64,000 nt of DNA from Paraburkholderia phenazinium (GCF_900142845.1 NZ_FSRU01000001.1:2728001-2792000), one strand, 5' to 3'. Numbered from the stretch's first letter, positions 8,404 through 16,839 are shown. The notes: generated by a model not told the origin, from the letters alone. Program-made: numbers and translations.

Positions 8404-8703
8404 TCCAAGACAACTCTGAGTCGCTGCAGCGAGTCAGAGTGTTGAATTTTCGCCTCGACCGATCTTATACGTCGGAGCAGCCTATAAGCTATGTGAACGG
8501 CAGCTTTCGGCAAATCTGAAGTCCCCTGTGGGTCGACCTGAGCCGCTCGCCGTCGGGCAGCGATCGGTCATCGTGAGACGTTCGACACGAGTGTGTGGAT
8601 TGAACAATCAGGAAATGTCGCTCCAAAGAAGTCCGACTCATTCAAAGTGGCTTCATCAATACCCGCTATTAGTTTTGATCGATATTGATGAAGTCAGTGC
8701 TAT
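8404..8703. other. Intergenic region with one repeat copy
   Basis: This lies between the promoter side of the secreted-protein gene and the 3' end of the LysR gene. Apart from the repeat A copy at 8494-8551, no gene or clear regulatory site is seen. An open frame at 8528-8800 begins inside the repeat and has no family resemblance. Confidence 0.5.
8494..8551. repeat. Intergenic repeat A, copy 1
   Basis: It begins TGAACGGCAGCTTTCGGCAA and ends GAGCCGCTCGCC, with GGGTCGAC in the middle. Related copies are at 15296-15340, 16038-16060, 17510-17543 and 18932-18988. Confidence 0.65.
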
Positions 8704-9606
8704 TCACCAAGCATTGCGTGAGAAACGATGCCCCAGTTCGCGCAACCACGTCAGAAAGGTATTGATGGCGGGATCCCCAAGGCGTGCACTGTGGACGTAG
8801 CTGCAGTAGCGCCATGCCGGCAGGGCCGGCCCGTCGAACGGAAACACGAGACGCCCCTCCTCGACGTCTAGCGCTACAAGCGCGGTCGGGCCCATCGCAA
8901 TACCCAAGCCATCAATGGCGGCCTGCAAGGTCAAATAAAAGTGGTCCAGTTGCTGGGAATTGCGTGCGGCAAGCCGAGGATTGCCGCACGCCGCAAGCCA
9001 TTCGGCCCAAAGGCCGGGATAGGTCGCCGTGTGCAGCAGGGTGTGATGCGCCAGGTCCGAAACATGGTGTATCGGATGAGACTCCAACACCTTGGGCGAG
9101 CACACCGGCAGTCGGACTTCCGACAGAAATTCGTTGACCACGTAGCCTGCCGGCTTCTGCTCGCTGCCACGAATCGCCACATCGCATTCGTCGCGTAGCC
9201 TTTCGATCGGTTCATCCGAAGTAGTCAGTCGCACTTCCACCGCCGGATTGGTCAGCTGAAAGCTGGAAAGCTGCGGCAATAGCCATCGCAACGCGAAAGT
9301 GGTCGGCGCATTGACCCGGATGATCTGCTGTCGCGTGACCCGAAGCTGTTCATTGGTCGCCAACGCGATGCGGTCGAGCGCCGCCGATATCTCCGACAAG
9401 TAAGCGCGCCCCGGCGCGGTCAGTACGACCCTTCGGCCGCGGCGTTCAAACAGATCGTGTCCAAGCCAGGCTTCCAGTTGTCCCACCTGCCGGCTCACGG
9501 CCCCGTGCGTGACGCAAAGCTCATCGGCTGCGGCTGAAAAGCTCTCGACCCTGGCGGCAGCTTCAAACACACGCAGCGCGTTCAACGGTGGCAGACGACG
9601 TGGCAT
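8704..9606 (-). CDS. LysR-type regulator, GcvA-like
   Basis: A 300-residue LysR protein. It opens with MPRRLPPLNALRVFEAAARV, a common start of the GcvA subgroup, followed by the winged helix-turn-helix (SFSAAADELCVTHGAVSRQV, about residues 24-43) and a periplasmic-binding-like effector domain from about residue 90. It is divergent from a purA gene with 144 bases between them, the classical arrangement for LysR control of the neighbour. The effector is unknown; a purine-related signal is a reasonable guess from context only. Confidence 0.93.
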   Translation of the reverse strand: MPRRLPPLNALRVFEAAARVESFSAAADELCVTHGAVSRQVGQLEAWLGHDLFERRGRRVVLTAPGRAYLSEISAALDRIALATNEQLRVTRQQIIRVNAPTTFALRWLLPQLSSFQLTNPAVEVRLTTSDEPIERLRDECDVAIRGSEQKPAGYVVNEFLSEVRLPVCSPKVLESHPIHHVSDLAHHTLLHTATYPGLWAEWLAACGNPRLAARNSQQLDHFYLTLQAAIDGLGIAMGPTALVALDVEEGRLVFPFDGPALPAWRYCSYVHSARLGDPAINTFLTWLRELGHRFSRNAW

Positions 9607-9672
9607 ACGGTGAATCTCTATGTGAGTTTTCCTGACAATTATGATGAGTTTATATCGATTTTCGTGACTGCG

Positions 9673-9694
9673 GTGGCCCACTATATTGGGCCAC
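9673..9694. promoter_or_regulatory. Perfect inverted repeat overlapping a possible purA -10 element
   Basis: GTGGCCCA-N6-TGGGCCAC is a perfect 8-base inverted repeat in the lysR-purA intergenic region. The spacer and first base of the right arm contain TATATT (9683-9688), which could be a -10 box for purA. A protein bound here would directly affect purA transcription. The neighbouring LysR product is the obvious candidate. Confidence 0.5.
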
Positions 9695-9750
9695 TTGTCC
9701 GCAGATCTGCTTCTCGATCTGTTTGATTAAGTCACCAGGAAGACTACCGT

Positions 9751-11055
9751 ATGTCGAATGTTGTTGTGGTTGGCGCGCAGTGGGGCGATGAGGGAAAAGG
9801 CCGGATTGTGGATTGGCTTGCCGAGAAAGCGGACATCGTTGTCCGCTACAACGGTGGCCACAACGCCGGCCATACGCTTGTCGTGAATGGTCAGACCTAC
9901 AAACTGGCGCTGCTTCCCAGCGGGATCGTGCGCGGAAAGCTTGGTCTGATCGGCAACGGCGTCGCCCTTGACCCCGAAGCGCTGCTTGCAGAGATTGACC
10001 GCATGGCCGCGCTGGGCATCCGCGTAACGCCAGAGGTGCTGCAGATCGCCGAGACGGCCACGCTTGTTCTGCCGATCCATCGCGCGATCGATGCCGAGCA
10101 GGAACGCCTGCGCGCCAAGCCGATCGGCACTACGCTACGCGGTATCGGTCCGGCATACGAAGACAAGGTTGGGCGCCGAGGATTACGCGTCAGCGACCTT
10201 GCTGAACCGGAACTGCTCGCTCAAAAGCTCGATGGACTGCTTGAGCACCATAACGCGTGGTTTCGCGGCCTCGGTCTGGAACCTTTCCAGCGAGACCGGA
10301 TGTTGAGCGACCTGCTTGCCATGGCACCAAGAATCCTGCCGTTCATGGGACGCGTCTGGGAACAGCTCGACAACGCCCATTCATCGGGCAAGCGCACGGT
10401 ATTCGAAGGCTCGCAAGCCGTGATGCTTGACGTGGATTGGGGTAGCTATCCCTATGTGACGTCGTCGACCACCGTCGCCGCTGGCGCTGCCAGTGGCACC
10501 GGCATCGCCCCTTCGCGCATTGGGCAGGTACTTGGCGTCAGCAAGGTCTATGCAACGCGTGTTGGCGAAGGCCCTTTCACGTCCGAAGTGGATGGAAAAC
10601 TCGGTGACGTGCTCAGGCAGCGCGGTGGCGAGTATGGAGTCAATACCGGCCGTCCGCGTCGCTGCGGTTGGCTGGACACGGTGCAACTGCGGCAGAGCAG
10701 CAAGGTCGCCGGTATCAACCTCCTGGCGCTGACGAAGCTGGATGTTCTCGACGGTTTCGATTCGGTCTACCTGTGCGTAGGCTATGAGCTTGATGGGAAG
10801 CGCATCGACTACATGCCGTCCACCAACACCGCGCAGCAACGCCTGCAGCCGGTTCTCAAGCGCTTTGATGGTTGGGACGGTTCGACCCGGGGCATCCGGT
10901 CTTATGACGACCTGCCCCGCCAGGCCGCAGCGCTGATCGAAGCGATTCAGCAGGAAGTCGGCATTCCGGTGTCAATGGTTACCACTGGCGCTGAACGTGA
11001 TGACGCGATTGTCGTGCGATCTCCATTCGAGGAAACTGACGGCATAGCAGTTTGA
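9751..11055 (+). CDS. purA: Adenylosuccinate synthetase (probable second copy)
   Basis: A 434-residue protein of full family length. PurA joins IMP and aspartate using GTP, the first committed step from IMP to AMP. Catalytic residues sit at the same numbers as in E. coli: Asp13 in GDEGKG and His41 in GHNAGHT. The C-terminal GTP-binding segment VTTGAERDD is present. As recalled from family knowledge, the housekeeping PurA of Burkholderiales starts differently and lies beside hisZ. This one lacks that context, reads more like alphaproteobacterial PurA, and faces its own LysR regulator. An acquired or special-purpose copy is therefore likely. It is convergent with cfa. Confidence 0.93.
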   Translation: MSNVVVVGAQWGDEGKGRIVDWLAEKADIVVRYNGGHNAGHTLVVNGQTYKLALLPSGIVRGKLGLIGNGVALDPEALLAEIDRMAALGIRVTPEVLQIAETATLVLPIHRAIDAEQERLRAKPIGTTLRGIGPAYEDKVGRRGLRVSDLAEPELLAQKLDGLLEHHNAWFRGLGLEPFQRDRMLSDLLAMAPRILPFMGRVWEQLDNAHSSGKRTVFEGSQAVMLDVDWGSYPYVTSSTTVAAGAASGTGIAPSRIGQVLGVSKVYATRVGEGPFTSEVDGKLGDVLRQRGGEYGVNTGRPRRCGWLDTVQLRQSSKVAGINLLALTKLDVLDGFDSVYLCVGYELDGKRIDYMPSTNTAQQRLQPVLKRFDGWDGSTRGIRSYDDLPRQAAALIEAIQQEVGIPVSMVTTGAERDDAIVVRSPFEETDGIAV

Positions 11056-11096
11056 TTGACCCATGCCGGCGCCTCCGCAGCGAGCAGCCGGTGGCG

Positions 11097-12272
11097 CTAC
11101 CGGACCGAGCGATAGGTTTCCGCGCGGTCAGCATGGGTCAGCACCAGTTGCCAGAGTTGTCCTTGCCGTGACCGGAAAAATCCCGCGCAGCAAAGCAGAT
11201 AGTATTTCCACATCAGGTAAAAGCGCTTGTCGTAGCGTGACTGGAGGCGCGGCCATGCCGCGTCGAAGCGGTCCCACCATGCCATCAAGGTGCGGTCATA
11301 GTCCTGCCCAAAGTTGTGCCAGTCTTCGATGATAAAGCGGCCTTCAACCGCGTCGGAAATCTGTTTTGCAGAGGGAAGCTTCCCATTCGGAAAGATATAT
11401 TTGTCGAGCCAGGGGTCAGTTCCCTGGCTGGTCGAGGCTATTCCGATGGAGTGCAGCAGGAACAGACCTTCGGGGGCCAGCAGGCGCTTCGCGGTATCGA
11501 AGTAGGTTGCATAGTTCTTCGGTCCTACATGCTCGAACATGCCGACGGAGACGATCTTGTCAAAACGCCCTCGCAGTTCGCGATAATCCTGAAGGATCAA
11601 TGTGATCGGTAGTCCTTTGCAACGTTCTTTGGCCAGCGCCAGTTGCTCTTTCGAAACAGTGACGCCCGTCACTACGACACCGTATCGCTCAGCGGCGAAT
11701 CTGGCGAGCCCGCCCCAGCCACAGCCTATGTCGAGTAGCGTTTCTCCAGCGCGGAGCTTCAGCTTTCGACAGATCATGTCCAGTTTGTCGAACTGTGCCT
11801 GCTCCAGATCTTTCGCGTTTTCCCAGTAGCCGCATGAATAGATCATGCGGCTGTCCAGCATGGCCTCGAATACATCATTGCCCGCATCGTAGTGACGTTC
11901 GCCCACCTGGAACGCGCGGTCTTTCGATTGCAGGTTCAAAAAGCGATGACGGAGATGCTCGAAGACAAGTCGAAGCTTCGAGATACCCACCGCGGCCGAT
12001 TCGATATCGGTGCGGAGCAACCTCGTGAACAGTTCGTCGAGTTGTTGGCACTCCCACTGGCCATCCATGTAAGCCTCGCCGAAGCCAAGGGACCAACTGG
12101 AAAATACCCGCCTGTAGACTTCCTGATCGACAACCCGAATATCCCAGCTACGGTCGCCGTTGATCTCCACGTCGGCCTTCTCGAGCAGCGAGGCCAGAAT
12201 GTCAGGTGCGTCGCTAGCCTGGTCCGGAAGATCGCATTGGGACTGGCGCAGAGACTGCTGTTCTTGATTCAT
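11097..12272 (-). CDS. cfa: Cyclopropane-fatty-acyl-phospholipid synthase, E. coli type
   Basis: A 391-residue protein closely resembling E. coli Cfa throughout. The N-terminal lipid-binding domain has SLGFGEAYMDGQWEC at about residues 61-75, and the SAM-binding loop LLDIGCGWGGLA is at about residues 179-190. VSVGMFEHVGPKNY and the C-terminal EDWHNFGQDYDRTLMAW follow. The enzyme moves a methylene group from S-adenosylmethionine onto double bonds of membrane phospholipid acyl chains, which helps acid and stress survival. It is a monocistronic gene convergent with purA, with only 41 bases between the stops. Its ribosome-binding site is weak. Confidence 0.96.
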   Translation of the reverse strand: MNQEQQSLRQSQCDLPDQASDAPDILASLLEKADVEINGDRSWDIRVVDQEVYRRVFSSWSLGFGEAYMDGQWECQQLDELFTRLLRTDIESAAVGISKLRLVFEHLRHRFLNLQSKDRAFQVGERHYDAGNDVFEAMLDSRMIYSCGYWENAKDLEQAQFDKLDMICRKLKLRAGETLLDIGCGWGGLARFAAERYGVVVTGVTVSKEQLALAKERCKGLPITLILQDYRELRGRFDKIVSVGMFEHVGPKNYATYFDTAKRLLAPEGLFLLHSIGIASTSQGTDPWLDKYIFPNGKLPSAKQISDAVEGRFIIEDWHNFGQDYDRTLMAWWDRFDAAWPRLQSRYDKRFYLMWKYYLLCCAGFFRSRQGQLWQLVLTHADRAETYRSVR

Positions 12273-12678
12273 ACCGATTCCAGTTACACGAGTATTGTTT
12301 GCCGCGGACCTACCGCCATCTGGTTTTGGGGCAGCACGATAGCTGGGGCTACCGAGGTTGTGAAATTTAAAATACGCATTGACCCGATAGGTTCAGGCTG
12401 CATCGCGGATCGTGCCGTTTGCGGCATCAATGCCGACTGAAGTCGGCGTTATCTGCACGAGCCCAAAGCCGCTCGCGCCCCGAGTGCCGATACGGAGGTT
12501 TCGCAGTACGGACATTTCCCCGATCCTTTCTGTCGTTTTGTTGGAACGGATGTTCACATACTCTCTATGCCGCCGTGAAATGCTTATCGCTGATCGGCGC
12601 GATTGACAGGGGTTATCGGAGGGAGGGCATGCGCCTTACGGACGGCCTCAAGCATAAGCGAGCCTTTGAGCTTTTTGG
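12273..12678. other. Gene-free stretch upstream of cfa
   Basis: About 400 bases between the start of cfa and the end of the CPBP gene. The promoter of cfa must lie here, but no clear consensus is seen. Open frames within it are short and unlike any family I know. Confidence 0.4.
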
Positions 12679-13461
12679 TTAGCTCGTCAGGTCGTACCCG
12701 CGAATCAGGCGGTCTGCTTTATTCGGGTCGTCCTGCTGAGGCCGATATGTCCATAGATGCCCCGCATCCATTAGCGCGTGCACAAGGATGGGAAGAATCA
12801 GATTGCCGGTGAGGATCGCCAGGATTCCAAGAAGCGCGCCGACCACTGCGGTCTTTGCGATTGCGCGTACACCCTGGTAGAAGTGCGCCAATCCGAACGC
12901 CACCGAGCTGAGTAGCCAGGCGGCGGTCAGTCCAAGAGACAGCGAGCCTTCGAATTTTCCTGAGAAAAACTGGAGCAGATAGCCGCGATAAAGCACCTCC
13001 TCGCAGATGCCAGCAGTCAGGCTGACAGCCAGCCACCAGCATCTTTCCTCCGTCGTTACCGGAAGAAAAAAGCGGAAGCTACCGGCGACCTTCGCGTATT
13101 GCGCCCTGCGATCAGTCGTTGACCCGAGGAACACCATCTGAACGAAGAACGCGAAGATAAGGATTCCTATCAGGATGGACAGTCCCAGACGCACCGGGGT
13201 CACGCCGAGCAACCAGAACATGTCATCGACGCGTCGCTCCGTCAGCAGGATATTTCCAGGCAGGATCAGCACGACGGCAACCGCGGATGTGGTCCATGTC
13301 CAGAGAACGATCGAACGGTACGCCGATAGTCTGCCCGCAGTACTGGTAAACCGTTGCAGACTTCGCGTCCGGCGTAAGCCGTGGAAGGGCTGCAAGGCGA
13401 CTAGTGCCACGGCGAAGATTTGTCGTAGGTGCGGAACGACATCAACGATGCTGATAGACAT
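12679..13461 (-). CDS. CPBP family intramembrane glutamic endopeptidase
   Basis: A 260-residue membrane protein with about six to eight hydrophobic segments. The family's catalytic motifs are present: EEVLYRGY with Glu154-Glu155, FGLAH with His193, and LVHALMD with His228. Relatives cleave substrates inside the membrane; some mature CAAX proteins or protect against bacteriocins. The ATG at 13461 has GGAG at suitable spacing; the open frame upstream to 13503 is not needed. It is a single gene with no partner suggesting a substrate. Confidence 0.88.
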   Translation of the reverse strand: MSISIVDVVPHLRQIFAVALVALQPFHGLRRTRSLQRFTSTAGRLSAYRSIVLWTWTTSAVAVVLILPGNILLTERRVDDMFWLLGVTPVRLGLSILIGILIFAFFVQMVFLGSTTDRRAQYAKVAGSFRFFLPVTTEERCWWLAVSLTAGICEEVLYRGYLLQFFSGKFEGSLSLGLTAAWLLSSVAFGLAHFYQGVRAIAKTAVVGALLGILAILTGNLILPILVHALMDAGHLWTYRPQQDDPNKADRLIRGYDLTS

Positions 13462-14690
13462 GGAATCTCGCTCCAGGGCATGCCGCCCTCTGCCAAGCCG
13501 CATGTTTATAGAAGTGCAGTGACTTTTACATACTCTTCCAGAAATTGTCTATTTTCGCCGTGCGCGGCCTGATATGTGAGCGTTTTTTGTCCGCTTGGGA
13601 ATATGCGCGGTGATTCAATGGCTGCTTTGGGGCGGTTTGACCATTTCTTCGGGGTCGGCTTATGTCGTTCGCATGTTTGCTGGCCGCTGCCATTGATCAT
13701 AGTCTGCGTCGGAAGGGGTGGACCGCCCCGGATTCCCGGGGCGGTTCAGCCGCCCATCTGGTGGCAAGACCATAACAAGGTCAAGCACCACCGCGACAAA
13801 CACTTTCCAAAAGCAAACTTAAAGAACTGCGTCAACTCGATAGCCGCGCTCTTTGTTGCAGTGTTACACCTCTACGAAGAGCCGGGACGCAACGGCGAGC
13901 TTCTTCAACTGCCCCGGCTGCTCAACGTCGGAGACCAGCACTTTAGGGGGACCCAGATGGGGCGCTATGGAAACAGCTACAGGTACGAAGTACGGTGACG
14001 GCCAAACGGTCAATCGACACGGATGGCCGGTAGCAATGGGGCTGTCTGATACGATGCGTCAGGCGGTACTCGGTCACTTTCCGTCGGTCATGTTGGACCG
14101 CTAGATCATCGACGACCGCTGCTTTGGCAACTGTCAATTCACGAGTTCTTTCGCTCGTTCCTGTAAAAGGTCCAGACGTGTGCAGAAAGGTCTACCCGGA
14201 TTTCGTGCAGTATCGCAGTCAGGCGGCACAAGTATCTGACGCTTACTTTTACGAGTCTTATGGTGACCGGATGAAGGCCTTTGAGATGCGCGCGGACAAC
14301 GGCGCTGTCGTGTTTCACCAGGGCTCCCGTGGCCAGCAAGCGTTGACTTCGCTGGTCGAAATCTCTTTTAGCACTATGAGTTCAACCTCCAATTACGCTG
14401 ATCGAATGTCTGGTTTTTAGAGCCTAGGAGGACCGCTCAGGGTCGTCTTATGCCTATCGGATGAATGAGGCGTCTAACTCACGCGGCTCCGCTGCGTCGC
14501 TTCAAAGATCGTTGCCGATTTGGGGTGTGGATCGTCGGCGTTTCACTAAAGATCGCCTAGAGCGCGCCGTTAAATGATGCATTCGGGTTGGCATCCTAGA
14601 TGCGTCAATGGTGAACGGCCAAAATAGCAGCCGACCTTTCCAGCGTATCGATCCGATTCACTCGACCTACAAGAAAAGTCAGGGGGTAAC
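13462..14690. other. 1.2 kb without a supported gene
   Basis: Several open frames cross this stretch (for example 13576-13998 on the plus strand, and 14124-14420 with a TTG start), but none shows a family motif, good ribosome-binding site or convincing codon pattern. It may contain decayed gene pieces. The clearest element is the hairpin at 13722-13745. Confidence 0.4.
13722..13745. other. Strong hairpin (10-bp perfect stem)
   Basis: ACCGCCCCGG and CCGGGGCGGT pair perfectly around the 4-base loop ATTC. There is no T-run on either side, so it is not a standard intrinsic terminator. It could be a mobile or REP-like hairpin, or part of a small RNA. Confidence 0.5.
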
Positions 14691-15197
14691 GTGCCAGAGT
14701 GCTGCAATTGCGGAAAGATGTTCTTTATCGGTGGCCAGTCGATTGACGGCTATCGCTATTGTGGAGCGAGGTGCTCACAACGGCATTCGGTCATCGTGGC
14801 TGCTGAACGCCTGCCTGCGGCCGCGGTTCATCAATTCGTCGAGAGATGGCGGCATGGGCCATGCCCGATATGTAAACGCCAGGACGGTCCGATCGACGTA
14901 CACGCTGCACACCGCGTTGTCTCACTGCTCATCGTGACGCAATGGGCCACACAGCGGCACGTTTCCTGTCGACGATGCGGTCGAAACAAGCAATTGCTTG
15001 CAATTCTCCAATCCGCTGTCTGGGGATGGTGGGGGATCCCGTGGGGTCTCGTCATCACCCCGATTCAGATTGTACGCAACGTCGTGGGCGTTGCCAGACG
15101 TGAGACGGCCACGGCTACGATGCACTTCGAGCAAGTCGTCCGTAGAGAGTTAGCGGCACAGCAGCTACAAAGCGCGCGGAGGGACGTTCAGGCCTGA
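14691..15197 (+). CDS. Zinc-ribbon membrane-associated hypothetical protein
   Basis: A 168-residue protein starting at a GTG with AGGGGG four bases upstream. It has several cysteine pairs that look like metal sites: CCNCG near residue 4, CGARCS near residue 24, CPIC near residue 58 and CRRCG near residue 92. Then come tryptophan-rich hydrophobic residues (WGWWGIPWGLVITP) that could insert in the membrane, and a basic amphipathic C-terminus. The pattern suggests a zinc-binding protein tethered to the inner membrane. I recognise this type of small protein but no assigned function. Confidence 0.7.
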   Translation: MPECCNCGKMFFIGGQSIDGYRYCGARCSQRHSVIVAAERLPAAAVHQFVERWRHGPCPICKRQDGPIDVHAAHRVVSLLIVTQWATQRHVSCRRCGRNKQLLAILQSAVWGWWGIPWGLVITPIQIVRNVVGVARRETATATMHFEQVVRRELAAQQLQSARRDVQA

Positions 15198-15295
15198 TGA
15201 CAACCAAAACCGTCGTTGCCCACTCGTTCGAGGTATGTAGTAGTCCGCGAGGATGGCACATCTCGATACGCACAAGTGCAGCCATAAACGTTGTA

Positions 15296-15340
15296 TGAAT
15301 GGCTGGTTTTGGCAAATCCAAAGGTCTGTTGCAGGTCGAC
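15296..15340. repeat. Intergenic repeat A, copy 2 (diverged)
   Basis: Reads TGAATGGCTGGTTTTGGCAA and ends in GCAGGTCGAC. It matches the first 45 bases of the copy at 8494 with several substitutions. Confidence 0.5.
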
Positions 15341-15503
15341 ATGTGCTTGACGCGTCGGGTACCCGTCGGCACTGCTTCTACAATAGCGTCCCAGTGTCCG
15401 TTCAATTTTCATGGATGGACACGATACTTTCAAGCCCGTTGCCGCAATTCGAGACCTCCTGTCCACGCGCTTGAGACGCATTCGAGGTCCGGCGACGAAA
15501 TTT

Positions 15504-15555
15504 CTCAGCTCGGCCAGTTTCGACCGTTCAACTTGGGTATCCAGATCGTTGTCAA
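15504..15555. repeat. Intergenic repeat B, copy 2
   Basis: Its first 26 bases match 24 of 26 at 7800-7825. It lies just upstream of the SnoaL-like gene. Confidence 0.5.
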
Positions 15556-15604
15556 TCAATTGTCGCTAGATTTCCGAAGCTGATTTCCTTCTACATCCAA
15601 CACA

Positions 15605-15997
15605 ATGACTACCTCTCCCAATACCGCTTCTCAGGTGGTTCAAGAATTTTGGCGCCTCATGGCCACAAACGATTTTCACGCCGTCGAGGCGGTTCTGGCG
15701 CAGGACTTCATCCTTGAGTGGCCTCAATCGAAAGAGCGTATCCGGGGCGCCACCAATTTTGCGTTACTCAACACCGAATATCCGGCGCATGGGCCATGGG
15801 TCTTCACGATCAATCGTATCTTCGGGAGTGAAAATGAGGCTGTGTCGGATGTGTTTGTCACAGACGGCGTCCAACACGCGAGAGCAATATCGCTCTTCAC
15901 GATTGCACACGGCAAGGTCACGCACATGGTCGAATTTTGGCCAGAGCCATACGAAGCTCCGTTTGATCGCGCGCGATTTGTCGAGCGAATTGAGTGA
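15605..15997 (+). CDS. SnoaL-like / NTF2-fold protein
   Basis: A 130-residue protein of the nuclear transport factor 2 fold as used by SnoaL-like and ketosteroid-isomerase-like enzymes. It has the N-terminal helix VVQEFWRLMATNDFHAVEAVL, then DFILEWP and the terminal strands HGKVTHMVEFWPEP. Such proteins form a cone-shaped pocket and may act as isomerases, hydrolases or small-molecule binders. The catalytic role cannot be fixed here. The start lacks a strong ribosome-binding site. It is a single gene. Confidence 0.85.
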   Translation: MTTSPNTASQVVQEFWRLMATNDFHAVEAVLAQDFILEWPQSKERIRGATNFALLNTEYPAHGPWVFTINRIFGSENEAVSDVFVTDGVQHARAISLFTIAHGKVTHMVEFWPEPYEAPFDRARFVERIE

Positions 15998-16037
15998 ACG
16001 ACGCGTGAAGCAGCAACGTCACCGCAGATTTACCACC

Positions 16038-16060
16038 TGAACGGCAGCTTTCGGGAAAAT
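16038..16060. repeat. Intergenic repeat A, copy 3 (partial)
   Basis: Reads TGAACGGCAGCTTTCGGGAA, matching the first 17 bases of copy 1 exactly, then diverges. Confidence 0.5.
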
Positions 16061-16278
16061 TGTCGGGTACGTTACGGTCCGCCGCACGATGCGGGGCCGG
16101 CGAGTTCACGCGTGCTGGACATTGGGCGGGGTTCGCAGCCAGGAGGCGACGCATGCTCGACGGCGACATATGGCGGAACTTGAACGGGTTTCGGTCATTC
16201 GGCGTGTCTGATGACACGTCGCACTCGCCACGGCAAAGCCGCTAGAATGTGAGTGCACCATACACGGGGATATAGACG

Positions 16279-16440
16279 ATGTTCGAGTTTCTAGCGAAGC
16301 TTTTCAGCATGATTATGGGACTTTGGAACAAGCTCCCAGAGTCTGCCAAGGAAGCAATTATCAAGGCAGTGGTAGATACCTTCGAAGCAATGTTCCGCGC
16401 TTTCTTCAAAGCAAACAAGGACGGAAAAGCCAATGCTTAA
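16279..16440 (+). CDS. Tiny amphipathic protein, first gene of an overlapping pair
   Basis: A 53-residue protein starting MFEFLAKLFSMIMGLWNKLP and ending KANKDGKANA, preceded by GGGGA. It is almost wholly helical by composition, with alternating hydrophobic and charged residues. Residues 1-15 and about 26-42 could form amphipathic or membrane-active helices. Its stop overlaps the start of the next gene (ATGCTTAA), which implies translational coupling. Codon use is richer in A and T than in surrounding genes. No family is recognised. A membrane-acting peptide or a partner subunit of the second protein is possible, but neither is shown. Confidence 0.6.
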   Translation: MFEFLAKLFSMIMGLWNKLPESAKEAIIKAVVDTFEAMFRAFFKANKDGKANA

Positions 16441-16801
16441 CTTCAAGCCGAATCTGCCTATCACTGAAAAACTCGCTATCGAAGACGGCGAGAAGAAGAG
16501 CTTCAAAGAGTTTTTAAAGTCTCAACAGGGAGCGACTGCGCTTCAGATTACGGCACTTGCACTGAAAAGCAACCTGACCACCACCATTGCGGGAATCAGC
16601 AGCGCCGCTGCGATTTTTGGGGGAAAGGAAACCGAGCAAAGCTTTGCTCAGGGCGTGAAAGAAATCGTGCAAAGTGAAGGCTTTACGGACGAACTGAGCC
16701 AGTCTATCGGAATCCCATTGCGCGACGAAACAGAAGACCAGTTCGTTGTTCGAGCCAAGGCGAAGATGACCGACTTGCTCCGAAAGAAGCTCTCGAAGTA
16801 A
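16433..16801 (+). CDS. Hypothetical protein, second gene of the overlapping pair
   Basis: A 122-residue protein that starts inside the stop region of the 53-residue gene. The first 35 residues are charged. Residues about 33-65 are rich in Ala, Thr, Gly and Ile and include a mildly hydrophobic stretch (TTTIAGISSAAAIFGG). The C-terminal half is acidic and then ends in a basic helix (KMTDLLRKKLSK). It has no signal peptide or known motif. A hairpin just downstream at 16823-16839 would end a two-gene transcript. The function is unknown; the tight coupling suggests it works with the tiny upstream protein. Confidence 0.6.
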   Translation: MLNFKPNLPITEKLAIEDGEKKSFKEFLKSQQGATALQITALALKSNLTTTIAGISSAAAIFGGKETEQSFAQGVKEIVQSEGFTDELSQSIGIPLRDETEDQFVVRAKAKMTDLLRKKLSK

Positions 16802-16822
16802 CGAGAAAAGCCTTCAAACGAG

Positions 16823-16839
16823 GCCCGCTCAAGGCGGGC
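16823..16839 (+). terminator. Hairpin after the tiny gene pair
   Basis: GCCCGC-TCAAG-GCGGGC is a perfect 6-base stem 22 bases after the stop at 16801. It is followed by TTGCAGTGCTT rather than a clean T-run, so termination would be partial. Confidence 0.45.

Larger units (their letters stand above)
15198..15604. other. Intergenic region with two repeats
   Basis: About 400 bases that hold a diverged copy of repeat A (15296-15340) and copy 2 of repeat B (15504-15555). No supported gene. Confidence 0.45.

Noticed and set aside
9751..11055. PurZ-type enzyme for a modified (Z) phage genome
   Set aside because: The catalytic Asp13 and His41 and the overall motifs are those of ordinary PurA, and no phage genes lie nearby.
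13576..13998. A 140-codon plus-strand frame in the 1.2 kb gap
   Set aside because: No ribosome-binding site, no domain, and it crosses the strong hairpin at 13722-13745.
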